Shown here piece after piece: positions 6,982 through 14,983 of a stretch of DNA of 29,595 nucleotides; the first letter of the stretch is position 1; each line of letters starts with the position of its first letter. The notes beneath the pieces are model-generated. The model was not told the DNA's origin and ran no database searches. It saw only the letters and a list, made by a program, of their open reading frames with translations. Both the position numbers and the translations under genes were made by a program. Origin of the DNA: Desulfurococcales archaeon (GTDB taxonomy: Archaea; Thermoproteota; Thermoprotei_A; Sulfolobales; NBVN01); the NCBI GenBank assembly GCA_026986255.1, contig JALSOX010000024.1, forward strand, positions 1 through 29,595, in the 5' to 3' direction.

Positions 6982-7497
6982 ATGAGCCGAAATAAGCGGG
7001 TTGAGGTGGCGGTGTGCCCTGACCCCCGCTTCTTGGCGGTGTGCCCCAAGGAGTGCTTGGAGGGGCTCCTGAACTTACTTCCAGCTGAGCTTACTAAGCC
7101 AGCGCGGAGGTGTCGATGGGTTGGGCTTCGCTTACGTTACGACGCTAGCGTAATTTCCGGCGTGGCGGTACTCGATTCCTGCCCGACGCGTCTTAGGGCA
7201 ACGTACCTGGAACTCTACCTCGGTTACTTCATCCCGCTCCTAGTTAAACCGGATCTTCAAGCGGTTTTCCACGGCGACCGCTTAGTATCGTGTCGATACG
7301 GTATGCAGAGACGGCAGCTAGTCCGGGAGTGCCAGTTTAAGAGCGTTAAGCGTGGGATGAGTCCTGAGGGAGCCTTAAGAGTTTACAGGAAGTTACGTGA
7401 ATCTAAATTGCCTAGTAATGTGCCTCTAGTTTTCCTCTATGCGCCGGGAATTAATGAAATGCTGTGTCTGTTTCTGGGAGGAAGGGATTTAGGATAA
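6982..7497 (+). CDS. Conserved-looking hypothetical protein
   Basis: 171 residues, not recognised. The open frame extends upstream to 6742 but that part overlaps dtdA on the other strand and has low-complexity composition, so ATG 6982 is chosen; GTG 7006 would suit the TATA box at 6963-6971 better. The protein is basic and has seven cysteines spread along it, early ones in CPDPRFLAVCPKEC. A hydrophobic stretch (YLELYLGYFIPLLV) is too polar around it to be a confident membrane helix. The C-terminus MSPEGALRVYRKLRESKLP looks helical. It is divergent from dtdA and convergent with the next gene, so context gives no function. Confidence 0.6.
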   Translation: MSRNKRVEVAVCPDPRFLAVCPKECLEGLLNLLPAELTKPARRCRWVGLRLRYDASVISGVAVLDSCPTRLRATYLELYLGYFIPLLVKPDLQAVFHGDRLVSCRYGMQRRQLVRECQFKSVKRGMSPEGALRVYRKLRESKLPSNVPLVFLYAPGINEMLCLFLGGRDLG

Positions 7498-7557
7498 CCG
7501 AAATTAAGCGCCAGCCCCACCCTTGAGGCTTCATGAAGTCTCCTTGAAAGGAAAGTA

Positions 7558-8073
7558 CTATAGCCTTATGCCGTGCGTTTTACCACACATCTCTATTCTG
7601 GCTAGTATGGCGTCAACTACGAAGAGCATCTTCGAGCCCAGCGACTTAAGTACGTCTGCGTTTTCCTCAATACCACCGCGTGTCAAGGGTATCGTGATAA
7701 TGAGTGACCTGAACTTCACAGCCAGCTCTGAGGGCTTAATAATAACCGACGTTACGGAGTCAGCGAGCACTATCTTGTTTTCCTTCGCTAAGTAAGACAC
7801 GGCCAAGGCCGGCTTAACCCGCGAAGCTAAAGTCATTCCGTCGTCCTCGGCAATCACCCAGTTACCACATAATCTCGAAACCTTTTTCCCTTCTGCCAAC
7901 TTCTCTAACTCGGTTAAGTACGCCAGTATTCGCTCGGCTCTGAGGAGTATCTCGCTAACTATATTGAATGCGGCGACCTTAGCTATCTTAACCTCCTTCA
8001 CAGCTTCGGCGCGCACGCCCTCGTACCTCCTTATTACATTCTCAACGAGGTTTAACGCATCACTAAACCCCAT
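7558..8073 (-). CDS. Hypothetical protein with helical N-terminal half
   Basis: 171 residues, not recognised. The first 65 residues form a long amphipathic helix-rich segment (possible coiled coil) leading into KLAEGKK; the second half alternates strands (NKIVLADSVTSVIIKPSELAV) and ends in a helix. No signal peptide or membrane segment is seen. The ATG at 8073 is well supported: a GGTGA Shine-Dalgarno sits 6 nt upstream and a CTTAAAATG TATA box at about 8106-8114. It probably forms its own unit, about 62 bp downstream of the zinc-finger gene on the same strand. Confidence 0.7.
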   Translation of the reverse strand: MGFSDALNLVENVIRRYEGVRAEAVKEVKIAKVAAFNIVSEILLRAERILAYLTELEKLAEGKKVSRLCGNWVIAEDDGMTLASRVKPALAVSYLAKENKIVLADSVTSVIIKPSELAVKFRSLIITIPLTRGGIEENADVLKSLGSKMLFVVDAILARIEMCGKTHGIRL

Positions 8074-8135
8074 TAAACATCACCTTGAGGATAGCGCCGG
8101 GCACATTTTAAGCTTTTATTTTAATTGCCGGTGTG

Positions 8136-8483
8136 TCAATGACGTTTTCGAATATATCTTGACAAGTAGCTGAGTTCAGGTCTCTCACTCAGTGCCTTCG
8201 GTAGATTTTCATAGCAATACGTACATACCCTTATACCGGGCTGTAGCTCGACCGAGCATGACCTACATACTAGTCTCCCACAGACGACGCAGGCATCCAC
8301 CGAGAGCCTCTTCCCGCAAACTTGGCACGTTAAATCGGAGCACACTATACATATGCCCCTGCGTTCATCGAAGTGCCTCTCGCAAACGTTTCTGCCGCAG
8401 ATCCTGCACCTACGGGTCGCTGATCTCTCACCACATACTTCGCAGATCCTCTCCCCCGTCCCCAAGGCCTTAAGCCTACCCAA
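8136..8483 (-). CDS. Tandem cross-brace zinc-finger protein
   Basis: 115 residues with fifteen cysteines and one histidine in regular order. Unit one has ligand pairs C14-C17, C26-C29, C34-H37 and C45-C48; unit two repeats it as C53-C56, C65-C68, C73-C76 and C87-C90. Ligand spacing within the units is nearly the same, so one approximately 39-residue double-zinc module (B-box, HIT or RING-like topology) has been duplicated, giving room for four zinc ions. No enzymatic domain is attached, so a protein- or RNA-binding role is likely but unproven. The start is TTG 8483, placed just after an AAATTAAAAC TATA box at 8500-8509. Confidence 0.8.
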   Translation of the reverse strand: MGRLKALGTGERICEVCGERSATRRCRICGRNVCERHFDERRGICIVCSDLTCQVCGKRLSVDACVVCGRLVCRSCSVELQPGIRVCTYCYENLPKALSERPELSYLSRYIRKRH

Positions 8484-8499
8484 GTCTTTAGGTGTTGAG

Positions 8500-8509
8500 T
8501 TTTAATTTT
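8500..8509 (-). promoter_or_regulatory. TATA box of the zinc-finger gene
   Basis: An A/T block (AAATTAAAAC on the complement) is centred about 22 bp before TTG 8483, in line with near-leaderless transcription. Confidence 0.5.
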
Positions 8510-8643
8510 TCCTACCCTTAAGGATAGTGGGATGACCTGACGACACTCGCTGAGTCGATGATGTAGATGGAGCGACGGGGACCGCCGTTCCTTCTGGTAA
8601 GCAATTAAAGCTTCGCCGTAGCTTATGAGAGCGGGGTCGTAAA

Positions 8644-9993
8644 GTGTCACGGAAGTACGATGTCCTGGTAGTGGGCGCAGGCATCGCCGGGTCAACGCTC
8701 GCATACTTTCTGGGTAGGAAAGGCGTCAGGGTACTGCTCGTCGACATGCGACCCTTCACTCGGGTGGGTGATAAGGCATGCGGGGATGCCATGGGTAAGC
8801 ATCACTTCGACGAGCTAGGGGTAAGGTACCCAAGCGGCGAGGAACTCGCGGGCACTGTGAAGGGTATAGATGTGTATTCACCCTCGGAGGGCACGAAGTA
8901 TAGGGTGTTGGGAGACGGGTTCATGATTAACAGGGTAAGATTCACACAGAGATTTATCAAAGAAGCCATCAACGCAGGCGTAGAGTATTGGGAGGAGACA
9001 AGCGCCGCTAAATTAATAATAAAGGACAATACCGCGCGGGGGGCCATCCTACGTAAGGACTCCGGAAAGATTGAGGTGCACGCGCAGCTAGTGATCGATG
9101 CCACAGGATACGCCAGGGTTCTCGCTAATCAGGTCCCTGACGATTGGCCAATCAAAGATCCCTTAAATCCCGAGGACGCCATAGTTGCTTATCGCGAGGT
9201 CCGTAAGCTTAGTCAAGAGATAGACGAACCGGAAATCCTTCGCATATACATAAGTAAGCGCGTAGCGCCCGGCGGTTACTGGTGGTTCTTCCCGTACTCC
9301 CTTAGGAAGGGGTTAGTGAATGTTGGTTTAGGGGTGCAACATGGGGTAGGATATCCCAACCCTAAGGACCTACTGTATAACTACGTCCTAACTAGACCTG
9401 AGTTTAAGGGGAGCGAGGTAGTTGAGGCCGGCGGCGCACCCGCACCGACGAGGAGGCCTGTTAATACCTTAGTGTGGAACGGCTTAGCGGTCGTTGGCGA
9501 CGCTGCTTACGCGGTGAACCCCGTGCATGGTGGGGGGAAGGGTTCAGCAATGATAACCTCCTGGTGCTTGGCTAACGCTTACCTAGAGGCTAACGGAGAC
9601 ACTTCCAATACCGCTCTCTGGGGCGCGAATAAGTGCTTCCTAGAGCACTACGGCATAAAGCAAGCCGCCCTCGACATATTCAGGATGTTCCTCCAGCAAT
9701 TGAACGATGACGACCTCGAGTACGGCATGTCCCGTAAGATCATTAGGGAGGCCGACCTGAACACGGTCTCCATGAAGGGGGACCTCGAGCTCTCAGTAGT
9801 GGATAAGGCGATGAGGTTACTGGCAGGGATAGGGAGACCTAGCCTACTACTTAAGTTAAGGGCAGTAGCAAAGTACATGAATAAAGCCAAGGAGTTATAT
9901 CGCAATTACCCGGACAGGCCTGAAGACTTAGTGCGTTGGATTAACGAAGTCTCCAAACTCTACGGGGAGTATAGGACGAAGGTACTTAAGTAG
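8644..9993 (+). CDS. Geranylgeranyl reductase-family flavoprotein
   Basis: FAD-dependent reductase that saturates the isoprenoid chains of archaeal membrane lipids (digeranylgeranylglycerophospholipid reductase group). Seen: N-terminal dinucleotide-binding VVGAGIAGSTLAYFLG, then KACGDAMGKHHFDELG (family cysteine). The substrate-tunnel element is GGYWWFFPYSLRKGLVNVGLGV, and the FAD motif is VVGDAAYAVNPVHGGG. The 449-residue length is usual. The start is GTG 8644; the YDVLVVGAG strand begins five residues later, so it cannot lie much further downstream. It leads a co-oriented group with a small membrane protein and the SPFH pair and faces the tetraether synthase-like gene, which acts on the same lipids. 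Confidence 0.92.
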   Translation: MSRKYDVLVVGAGIAGSTLAYFLGRKGVRVLLVDMRPFTRVGDKACGDAMGKHHFDELGVRYPSGEELAGTVKGIDVYSPSEGTKYRVLGDGFMINRVRFTQRFIKEAINAGVEYWEETSAAKLIIKDNTARGAILRKDSGKIEVHAQLVIDATGYARVLANQVPDDWPIKDPLNPEDAIVAYREVRKLSQEIDEPEILRIYISKRVAPGGYWWFFPYSLRKGLVNVGLGVQHGVGYPNPKDLLYNYVLTRPEFKGSEVVEAGGAPAPTRRPVNTLVWNGLAVVGDAAYAVNPVHGGGKGSAMITSWCLANAYLEANGDTSNTALWGANKCFLEHYGIKQAALDIFRMFLQQLNDDDLEYGMSRKIIREADLNTVSMKGDLELSVVDKAMRLLAGIGRPSLLLKLRAVAKYMNKAKELYRNYPDRPEDLVRWINEVSKLYGEYRTKVLK

Positions 9994-10000
9994 TAGTTGC

Positions 10001-10010
10001 AGAGCTTTTT
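10001..10010 (+). terminator. Possible T-run terminator after the reductase gene
   Basis: AGAGCTTTTT begins 8 bp after the reductase stop. Short T-runs without a hairpin are the usual archaeal termination signal; AGCTTTTT also follows the propeller gene at 20303-20310. Confidence 0.35.
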
Positions 10011-10104
10011 CACACGTACCAACTACTTCATTAGCTGATTGTGGAACACCACATTATTTAGCAGTAGTGTCGAGTTAACTTGTAGGGCTACGTTGAGGGA
10101 GGGT

Positions 10105-10389
10105 ATGCTCGCTGCCCTCACACTAGTAGTGATTGGTGTGCTAATCCTTGCGACTTGGTGTGGCGTCCTATCATTCATTAGCTCGGTCTCGATAGTGTTG
10201 TGCTTTGTCGGCGCCTTCATCACAGCTTCACGGCGTGATTTCCTAGGGCGGTTTTGGGGAGGCGTGGTCGTGGCGGCTGGTGTAGCGGTATTTGTCGCGT
10301 CTCAAGCAGGTATGGTTCCCGGCATTGCTGTCCTGTTCATAGGTATGGGGTTAGCGTACGTGCTAGTCAGCATGACTAAGCCCCCCTGA
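10105..10389 (+). CDS. Small membrane protein with about four transmembrane segments
   Basis: 94 residues from ATG 10105, nearly all hydrophobic: likely helices at about residues 2-22, 24-41, 49-66 and 69-90, with one basic loop (ASRRDFLGR) after the second. ATG 10105 is preferred to the TTG at 10039 because GAGGGAGGGT directly precedes it and the extra 22 residues are polar and unconvincing. No family recognised. It sits between the geranylgeranyl reductase and the SPFH pair in the same direction, so a role at the membrane with those genes is possible. Confidence 0.6.
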   Translation: MLAALTLVVIGVLILATWCGVLSFISSVSIVLCFVGAFITASRRDFLGRFWGGVVVAAGVAVFVASQAGMVPGIAVLFIGMGLAYVLVSMTKPP

Positions 10390-10483
10390 TAAACTTACCC
10401 GATGAAAACAATGGCTTTAGTAAGTAGCTAAGGTAAGGTAATAATAAGGATAGTTGGGATTAATCCATCGGGTAGGGAATCAG

Positions 10484-10978
10484 GTGTCGAAGTTGGGTAA
10501 GGAGTTAGGCCTGTTGGAGAAGCTCGAGAAAATAATCCCTGGGTTCCATGGGTACAAGGTTAAGGAATTAATCAGGGAGGATGATAGGTTAGTCCGTAAT
10601 TACATATACGAGGAGCTGAGGAGAGCGCGTGGCATTGTAAGGGAATTAATGCTCGCTGCCCTGGACGGCATGTACGATGCATCGACCACTCACCTCGACA
10701 GGCTCTGGAAGAAACTGGATGAAGCAGGTTCTAAAATAAAGAACGCGCCGACAGGGTACGCTGGCTTCTTTGATAGGGTTAAGGTGAGGGAGCAGGAACT
10801 CGAAGCACTGAAGCGAATCGATGCTGAGATAGCTTCAATGACTGAAAACCTACTCGCTGTCCTCCAGGAGGCGCGTAGTAACCCTGCTAAGCTACGGGAA
10901 GTCATGAGCCTAGTTAATAGCGTGCTTGACAAAATAGAGTTAAGGAATAACTTATTCAAGACCGAACCCGGCAGGTAG
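10484..10978 (+). CDS. Helical protein paired with the SPFH gene
   Basis: About 164 residues from GTG 10484 (TTG 10454 gives ten more). The element IIPGFHGYKVKELIREDDRL followed by RNYIYEELRRAR resembles a motif in bacterial and archaeal helical proteins commonly encoded beside SPFH/zinc-ribbon genes; this is from memory of the pattern and is not proven here. The rest is charged alpha-helix, including VREQELEALKRIDAEIASMT, likely coiled coil. No signal or membrane segment. The stop lies 1 bp before the possible start of the SPFH gene, so the two are translationally linked. A partner or adaptor of the SPFH assembly is the best guess. Confidence 0.7.
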   Translation: MSKLGKELGLLEKLEKIIPGFHGYKVKELIREDDRLVRNYIYEELRRARGIVRELMLAALDGMYDASTTHLDRLWKKLDEAGSKIKNAPTGYAGFFDRVKVREQELEALKRIDAEIASMTENLLAVLQEARSNPAKLREVMSLVNSVLDKIELRNNLFKTEPGR

Positions 10979-10979
10979 G

Positions 10980-11963
10980 GTGGTGCGGTATATGCCTAAG
11001 GTAATTGAATGGGTAAGCCCGAGCCCGGACGATATAGTTTGGAAGTACCCTAATGAGGTGATTGAGTGGGGATCCGTCCTAATAGTTAGGGAGTACGAAG
11101 CGGCAGTCTTCTACAGAGACGGTAAGGTTTATGACGTGTTTAGGGCTGGGAGGCATGTGCTTACGACCGCCACCTTACCGTTGCTCACTAAGGCCCTATC
11201 GAAGGTAGCTGGTTATGATAAGGTACCTTTCGTCGCTACAGTAATATTTGTCTCGCTGAAGCAGTTCCGCGGACTTTTCGGTGGGAGGGCTCAGACAACG
11301 GAGCTGGCGCCACTGATGTTCAGGGGCTCATACTATTTCCGCATAGCTGATCCTGCCGTCTTTGTGAACGAGGTTGTTGGGGGACAGTCACTCTTCACCA
11401 CCGACGACATCAATGATTATCTAAGAGGATATATAAATGAGTTGCTGATGAAGTACCTATCAACATACAGTATTGTTGACGTATTCCTGAACCTAGATAG
11501 GGTAAGCACGGAGGTTAAGCTGAGGGTTATGGAGGACTTCAAGAGGTTGGGTCTGGAACTCATCGATGTTAAGTTCGAGGGTGTAGACACTACGGATGAG
11601 TGGAGGCAAAAGATATTCTGGATTCGGCAGACAGGCAACGCAGCAATGGTTCTTCAGATGGAGACCGTCAAGTCAGTGGCCGCCGAGCTAGGCAAGTCCC
11701 CAAGCGCAGCTACTGGGGCAGGGATAGTTATGATTCCCCCGCTACTGTATGGTCCCTACGCCCAGCAAGCACCCACACCTCCACAGCAACCGCAATCCCA
11801 GGCTCAGAGGAAGTTCTACTGCCCTTACTGCGGGGTTGAGGTACCCCTTAACGCTAAGTTCTGCCCTAACTGTGGCAAGAGACTTAAGTGGTGTCCGAAT
11901 GGTCACTTAGTACCGTTGGAAGCTAAGGTATGTCCGTTTTGCGGGTATAAGTTTCCAGAATGA
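10980..11963 (+). CDS. SPFH (flotillin/stomatin-like) protein with C-terminal zinc ribbons
   Basis: The N-terminal 240 residues form an SPFH domain of the type seen in virion-core/YdjI-like proteins: EVIEWGSVLIVREYEAAVFY, DGKVYDVFRAGRHVLTT, PLMFRGSYYFRIADPAVFV and LELIDVKFEGVDTTDEWR. A Pro/Gln-rich linker (APTPPQQPQSQAQ) leads to zinc ribbons with CPYC, CPNC, CPNGH and CPFC. No transmembrane helix is present, so membrane contact would be peripheral. SPFH proteins oligomerise into membrane-associated rings or scaffolds; the ribbons probably recruit a partner. The start may be GTG 10980 or ATG 10992, the latter behind a GGTG. It lies in the reductase-helical protein group. Confidence 0.88.
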   Translation: MVRYMPKVIEWVSPSPDDIVWKYPNEVIEWGSVLIVREYEAAVFYRDGKVYDVFRAGRHVLTTATLPLLTKALSKVAGYDKVPFVATVIFVSLKQFRGLFGGRAQTTELAPLMFRGSYYFRIADPAVFVNEVVGGQSLFTTDDINDYLRGYINELLMKYLSTYSIVDVFLNLDRVSTEVKLRVMEDFKRLGLELIDVKFEGVDTTDEWRQKIFWIRQTGNAAMVLQMETVKSVAAELGKSPSAATGAGIVMIPPLLYGPYAQQAPTPPQQPQSQAQRKFYCPYCGVEVPLNAKFCPNCGKRLKWCPNGHLVPLEAKVCPFCGYKFPE

Positions 11964-12022
11964 AGAAAGGAGGCCCGAGTTCAACCCGATTCCCTGTCCT
12001 CGGGGTTCCCACCACCTTAGCT

Positions 12023-13846
12023 TTATCGGTGTTTGCTAATGAGTTCTTTGAGCCATGGATACATATCAACCCACTTCTCTAGGAATGGGCCGTAGGTCTT
12101 CAGGTACAGTGGGTGAGTCATCATCCTCTTAATTAACTCCTTGCTCCTTCTGTACTTTATCGCCTCTCCCAACGTGTGCTCTCCCTTCATGCGCCTCCAT
12201 TCCTCTAGGGTGAACATATACTTCTTCTGCACATAGTCCCTATAGACATCACTTAACACGTTGAAGGTGCAGAAGGGAACCACCCTGCCGTCCGGCATTA
12301 GGTAGTGGATGTTACACCTCATGACCCTCTCGACATCATAGTTGTAGAGATCCATGAAGTGCATCATTCCCAAGAACAGGAACTTATAGTGCCACTTGCC
12401 TAGCGCCTCGTAGGACTGCTTAGTAAATATCTCTAGAAGCAGTTTTGGTAGGCTTCTCTTTAGCTCGGAGGGAACCTCACCCCATTTTATGAAGTCCTTA
12501 AGTATGTTCAAGAGTATCTTAGTACCTACGAGTAACTTGTGTTTCCCAGACTTGAGTTCCTCCGCCTTCTCACGCAGATATTCCATGAAGCCCTCAACGT
12601 CTATCATCCTAGGTATTGGGATAAACTCCAGATCCCCGTCTCTCCTGCGGACATACACGTAGGTACCCACACCGCATTCAGGATGATTAGCCATCTCAAA
12701 CTTAAACCTTCCTGCTAGGGCTTCAGCGAAGACTGAGACGGGAACCGATGTTGGGACGGGGTACCAGTCATTCACCGTTATCTGTCCGTTGGTCTGCTCC
12801 TCAATAATTTTCACGGTATCATAGATCGTGATCCTAAGCTTTTCACGCTCAGCCCTCTTTATCATTCCGGTAAGTGATACTGGCTGGAAGTTCACCGCTC
12901 TTACGATGTCCATGTTAAGCGCAGCGAACCTTATTATGTCGCCGAGCTCTCCCGTGTTTATTCCTTTGATTACCGTGGGTACTAATACTACTGAGGTCAT
13001 GCCAGCCTTCCTGAATACCTCGAAGATGAAGGGTATTTCCCAGTGATTCTTCGGGTTTGACTTAGGTGATACTCCGTCAAAGCTCATGTAGACAGTGTTC
13101 ACGCCTGTTGTCCTCAGAGCCCTAGCGAACTTCACTGCCTCCTCCTCACCTTTCTCTAAATACAGCCTAGCGAACTTAATGGCATTCGTGTTTAGCTGTA
13201 CGTGCTTTATGCCCATCTCCCTGAGTATCTTAACTATCTCAACGATGTCCTCACGTAAGAGGGGCTCACCACCCGTCAATTGTATTACGGGCGTGACCCC
13301 CTGCCTTGAGTAGGACTTAAGCATGTACCTTATTTGCTCCTGTGTTGGTTCATAGACGAAACCTGACTTCTCAGCATAAAAGAAGCAATACCAGCAATCA
13401 AGGTCGCACCTATTCGTCAACACTAAGTTAGCTAGGGCTGTGTGGTTCTTATGCAGCGGGCAGAGACCGCAGCTGAAGGGGCAGGGCGCCGTTAGCTCCG
13501 TGTACACATGCCTTGGCCCGCGCCCCTCGACAAACCACTTCTCTATTCGTTTAGCCCATTCAGAGCTTCCCTGATAGATCTCCTCTATCTCACCATGTTC
13601 TGGGCAGATCTTCCTAATATAGAGCTTCTCGTCACGCTCAACTATTATGGCTGGTAGTAATGCGTAGCAGTAAGGGCATATTGAGTTGGTATACCTGATG
13701 AGCTTCTCGTCCTCCCTAGGTTTCGGGATGGGTCCCCCCACACGCACCTCCCTGTCTGCGATCCTGATAATTCCTCTGGACGCATCAAAGGCTGATGGCT
13801 TAATCAATTCTTTCCCACTCTCCACAGCGGGTTGGGATTCATTCAT
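12023..13846 (-). CDS. tes: Radical SAM tetraether lipid synthase-like protein (MJ0619 family)
   Basis: Tetraether synthase joins the ends of two archaeol lipids to form membrane-spanning tetraethers. This 607-residue protein has the radical SAM cluster motif C147-x3-C151-x2-C154 (NRCDLDCWYCFF) and the SAM-binding GGEP at 192-195. Extra cysteine sets precede it: CPYC (57, 60), C81 with CPEHG, and CPFSCGLC (122, 126, 129). The large C-terminal part has further cysteines (PECGVG, MRCNIHYLMPDGRVVPFC). This N-terminal cysteine arrangement and length match MJ0619-type Tes rather than the ring-forming GrsA/B proteins, whose SAM motif lies in a B12-domain context. Convergent with the lipid/SPFH group; a TATA box at 13881-13890 serves it. 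Assignment to Tes is by family pattern. Confidence 0.85.
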   Translation of the reverse strand: MNESQPAVESGKELIKPSAFDASRGIIRIADREVRVGGPIPKPREDEKLIRYTNSICPYCYALLPAIIVERDEKLYIRKICPEHGEIEEIYQGSSEWAKRIEKWFVEGRGPRHVYTELTAPCPFSCGLCPLHKNHTALANLVLTNRCDLDCWYCFFYAEKSGFVYEPTQEQIRYMLKSYSRQGVTPVIQLTGGEPLLREDIVEIVKILREMGIKHVQLNTNAIKFARLYLEKGEEEAVKFARALRTTGVNTVYMSFDGVSPKSNPKNHWEIPFIFEVFRKAGMTSVVLVPTVIKGINTGELGDIIRFAALNMDIVRAVNFQPVSLTGMIKRAEREKLRITIYDTVKIIEEQTNGQITVNDWYPVPTSVPVSVFAEALAGRFKFEMANHPECGVGTYVYVRRRDGDLEFIPIPRMIDVEGFMEYLREKAEELKSGKHKLLVGTKILLNILKDFIKWGEVPSELKRSLPKLLLEIFTKQSYEALGKWHYKFLFLGMMHFMDLYNYDVERVMRCNIHYLMPDGRVVPFCTFNVLSDVYRDYVQKKYMFTLEEWRRMKGEHTLGEAIKYRRSKELIKRMMTHPLYLKTYGPFLEKWVDMYPWLKELISKHR

Positions 13847-13880
13847 TCGGCGTAACCTCTAGCTTAATCATTTACTCCGT

Positions 13881-13890
13881 TAAAAATAAA
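13881..13890 (-). promoter_or_regulatory. TATA box of the tetraether synthase-like gene
   Basis: TTTATTTTTA on the complement is centred about 40 bp before ATG 13846, predicting a short leader of about 10-14 nt. Confidence 0.5.
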
Positions 13891-13951
13891 AGGTTACCCA
13901 CGCCTAAGGCCTTCATCAAGGTAGTGAGGCAATCCTTTAACTGCCGGCACC

Positions 13952-14896
13952 CTAGGTCGTCAGGAAGCCTTTGAAGTTATCCCATCCTCCCGGAACCTCC
14001 CTCTCATTGAGGAACACCTTCCCAACATCTCTGTCCACAAGGCTCCCTAGAAGGAGCCCGTCCCCGCAACTAGCACCTTCACGGCAAACGTAGAGTATAG
14101 TATATTCTTCCCCCAGAAACCTTAGCACGTCATAAGTATTCACACCTAACTCCTCAATTAACTCGATAATGTCTTCACATATGGGAGGGTTCTCCGTCAG
14201 CGCTAACGAGAGTGAGTTCATTCTTAGAAACCTCCTTATTGAGCGTAACCCATCACTCACGTCGGTAGCGACCTTAACCTCGTTGACGTACTTCAAGAAA
14301 CCTAAGGGTATTTCCGGTCTACGTAGTATCTCCTTAATTTCTACGGGTATGTCCTTACTGCGTGGTGATAAGTAATGAATTATTGCCGGGATTGCTGACC
14401 TACCTAAGCAGGACGTTACGTAAACTTCATCACCCGCCCGCGCCCCTCTTATCCCGATAAGGCCCTTTGCCTCGCCGAGCATAGTTACATCTATCCAGAC
14501 ACCTAAGGGATCATCGGAAGCATTTAGATCGCCTCCCAGCACCTTCAGTCCGTAGCGTTCGGCAAAATCACGGAGACCAACACCAATTAGTTGAATATCT
14601 TTAACGGTTCTTTCCCTAGGCACACCAATAGATACCAACATATACTTGGGCCTCCCCCCTTTCGCAATTATGTCTAACGCGGCGCTCGCTGAGGTGCGAT
14701 AGGCTAAGTCATCTAGCCCCATCCAAGGATACCTAGACGCTTTTTCAGAGGTTCCATCGACCTTAACTAAGGTTATGCCTCTCAAGTTTAGAGCTACAGC
14801 ATCATCTAAGCTATCTAGTAACCCCCCGCCAAAACTACTGCCTAGAACCGTAATTAGGGCGTCTAAGGCCTTCTCCTCCCCTAGATCGTCTAGCAT
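13952..14896 (-). CDS. thiL: Thiamine-monophosphate kinase
   Basis: Converts thiamine monophosphate to thiamine diphosphate with ATP. It has the AIR-synthase/PurM-like fold: SLDDAVALNL (metal and phosphate Asp pair), LVKVDGTSEKASRYPWMGLDDLAYRTSASAALDI, KVLGGDLNASDDPLGVWIDVTMLG, and the C-terminal half with VATDVSDGLRSIRRF and FLGEEYTILYV. All are ThiL hallmarks. ATG 14896 is chosen because MLDDLGEEKALDAL matches the usual ThiL beginning; TTG 14911 would add five residues. Divergent from the transglutaminase-like gene through a shared 73-bp A/T-rich promoter region. No other thiamine gene is near. Confidence 0.9.
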   Translation of the reverse strand: MLDDLGEEKALDALITVLGSSFGGGLLDSLDDAVALNLRGITLVKVDGTSEKASRYPWMGLDDLAYRTSASAALDIIAKGGRPKYMLVSIGVPRERTVKDIQLIGVGLRDFAERYGLKVLGGDLNASDDPLGVWIDVTMLGEAKGLIGIRGARAGDEVYVTSCLGRSAIPAIIHYLSPRSKDIPVEIKEILRRPEIPLGFLKYVNEVKVATDVSDGLRSIRRFLRMNSLSLALTENPPICEDIIELIEELGVNTYDVLRFLGEEYTILYVCREGASCGDGLLLGSLVDRDVGKVFLNEREVPGGWDNFKGFLTT

Positions 14897-14938
14897 CAAT
14901 TCGTTGCTCAAAGCTCTTGACCCGTCTAAGGTATCTCT

Positions 14939-14955
14939 ACTTAAGTTATTAAGGC
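14939..14955. promoter_or_regulatory. Divergent promoter region between thiL and the surface transglutaminase gene
   Basis: ACTTAAGTTATTAAGG contains TATA-like cores readable on both strands. They lie about 30 bp from TTG 14984 on the plus side and about 30-45 bp from the thiL starts on the minus side. Confidence 0.45.
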
Positions 14956-14983
14956 GTGAGTCTACTGGTGTCTGGGGCTCGCT

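Noticed and set aside
12023..13846. GDGT ring synthase (GrsA/GrsB) instead of tetraether synthase
   Set aside because: The N-terminal CPYC, CPEHG and CPFSCGLC cysteine sets before the CxxxCxxC motif match the MJ0619/Tes group, and no B12-binding-like domain is seen.
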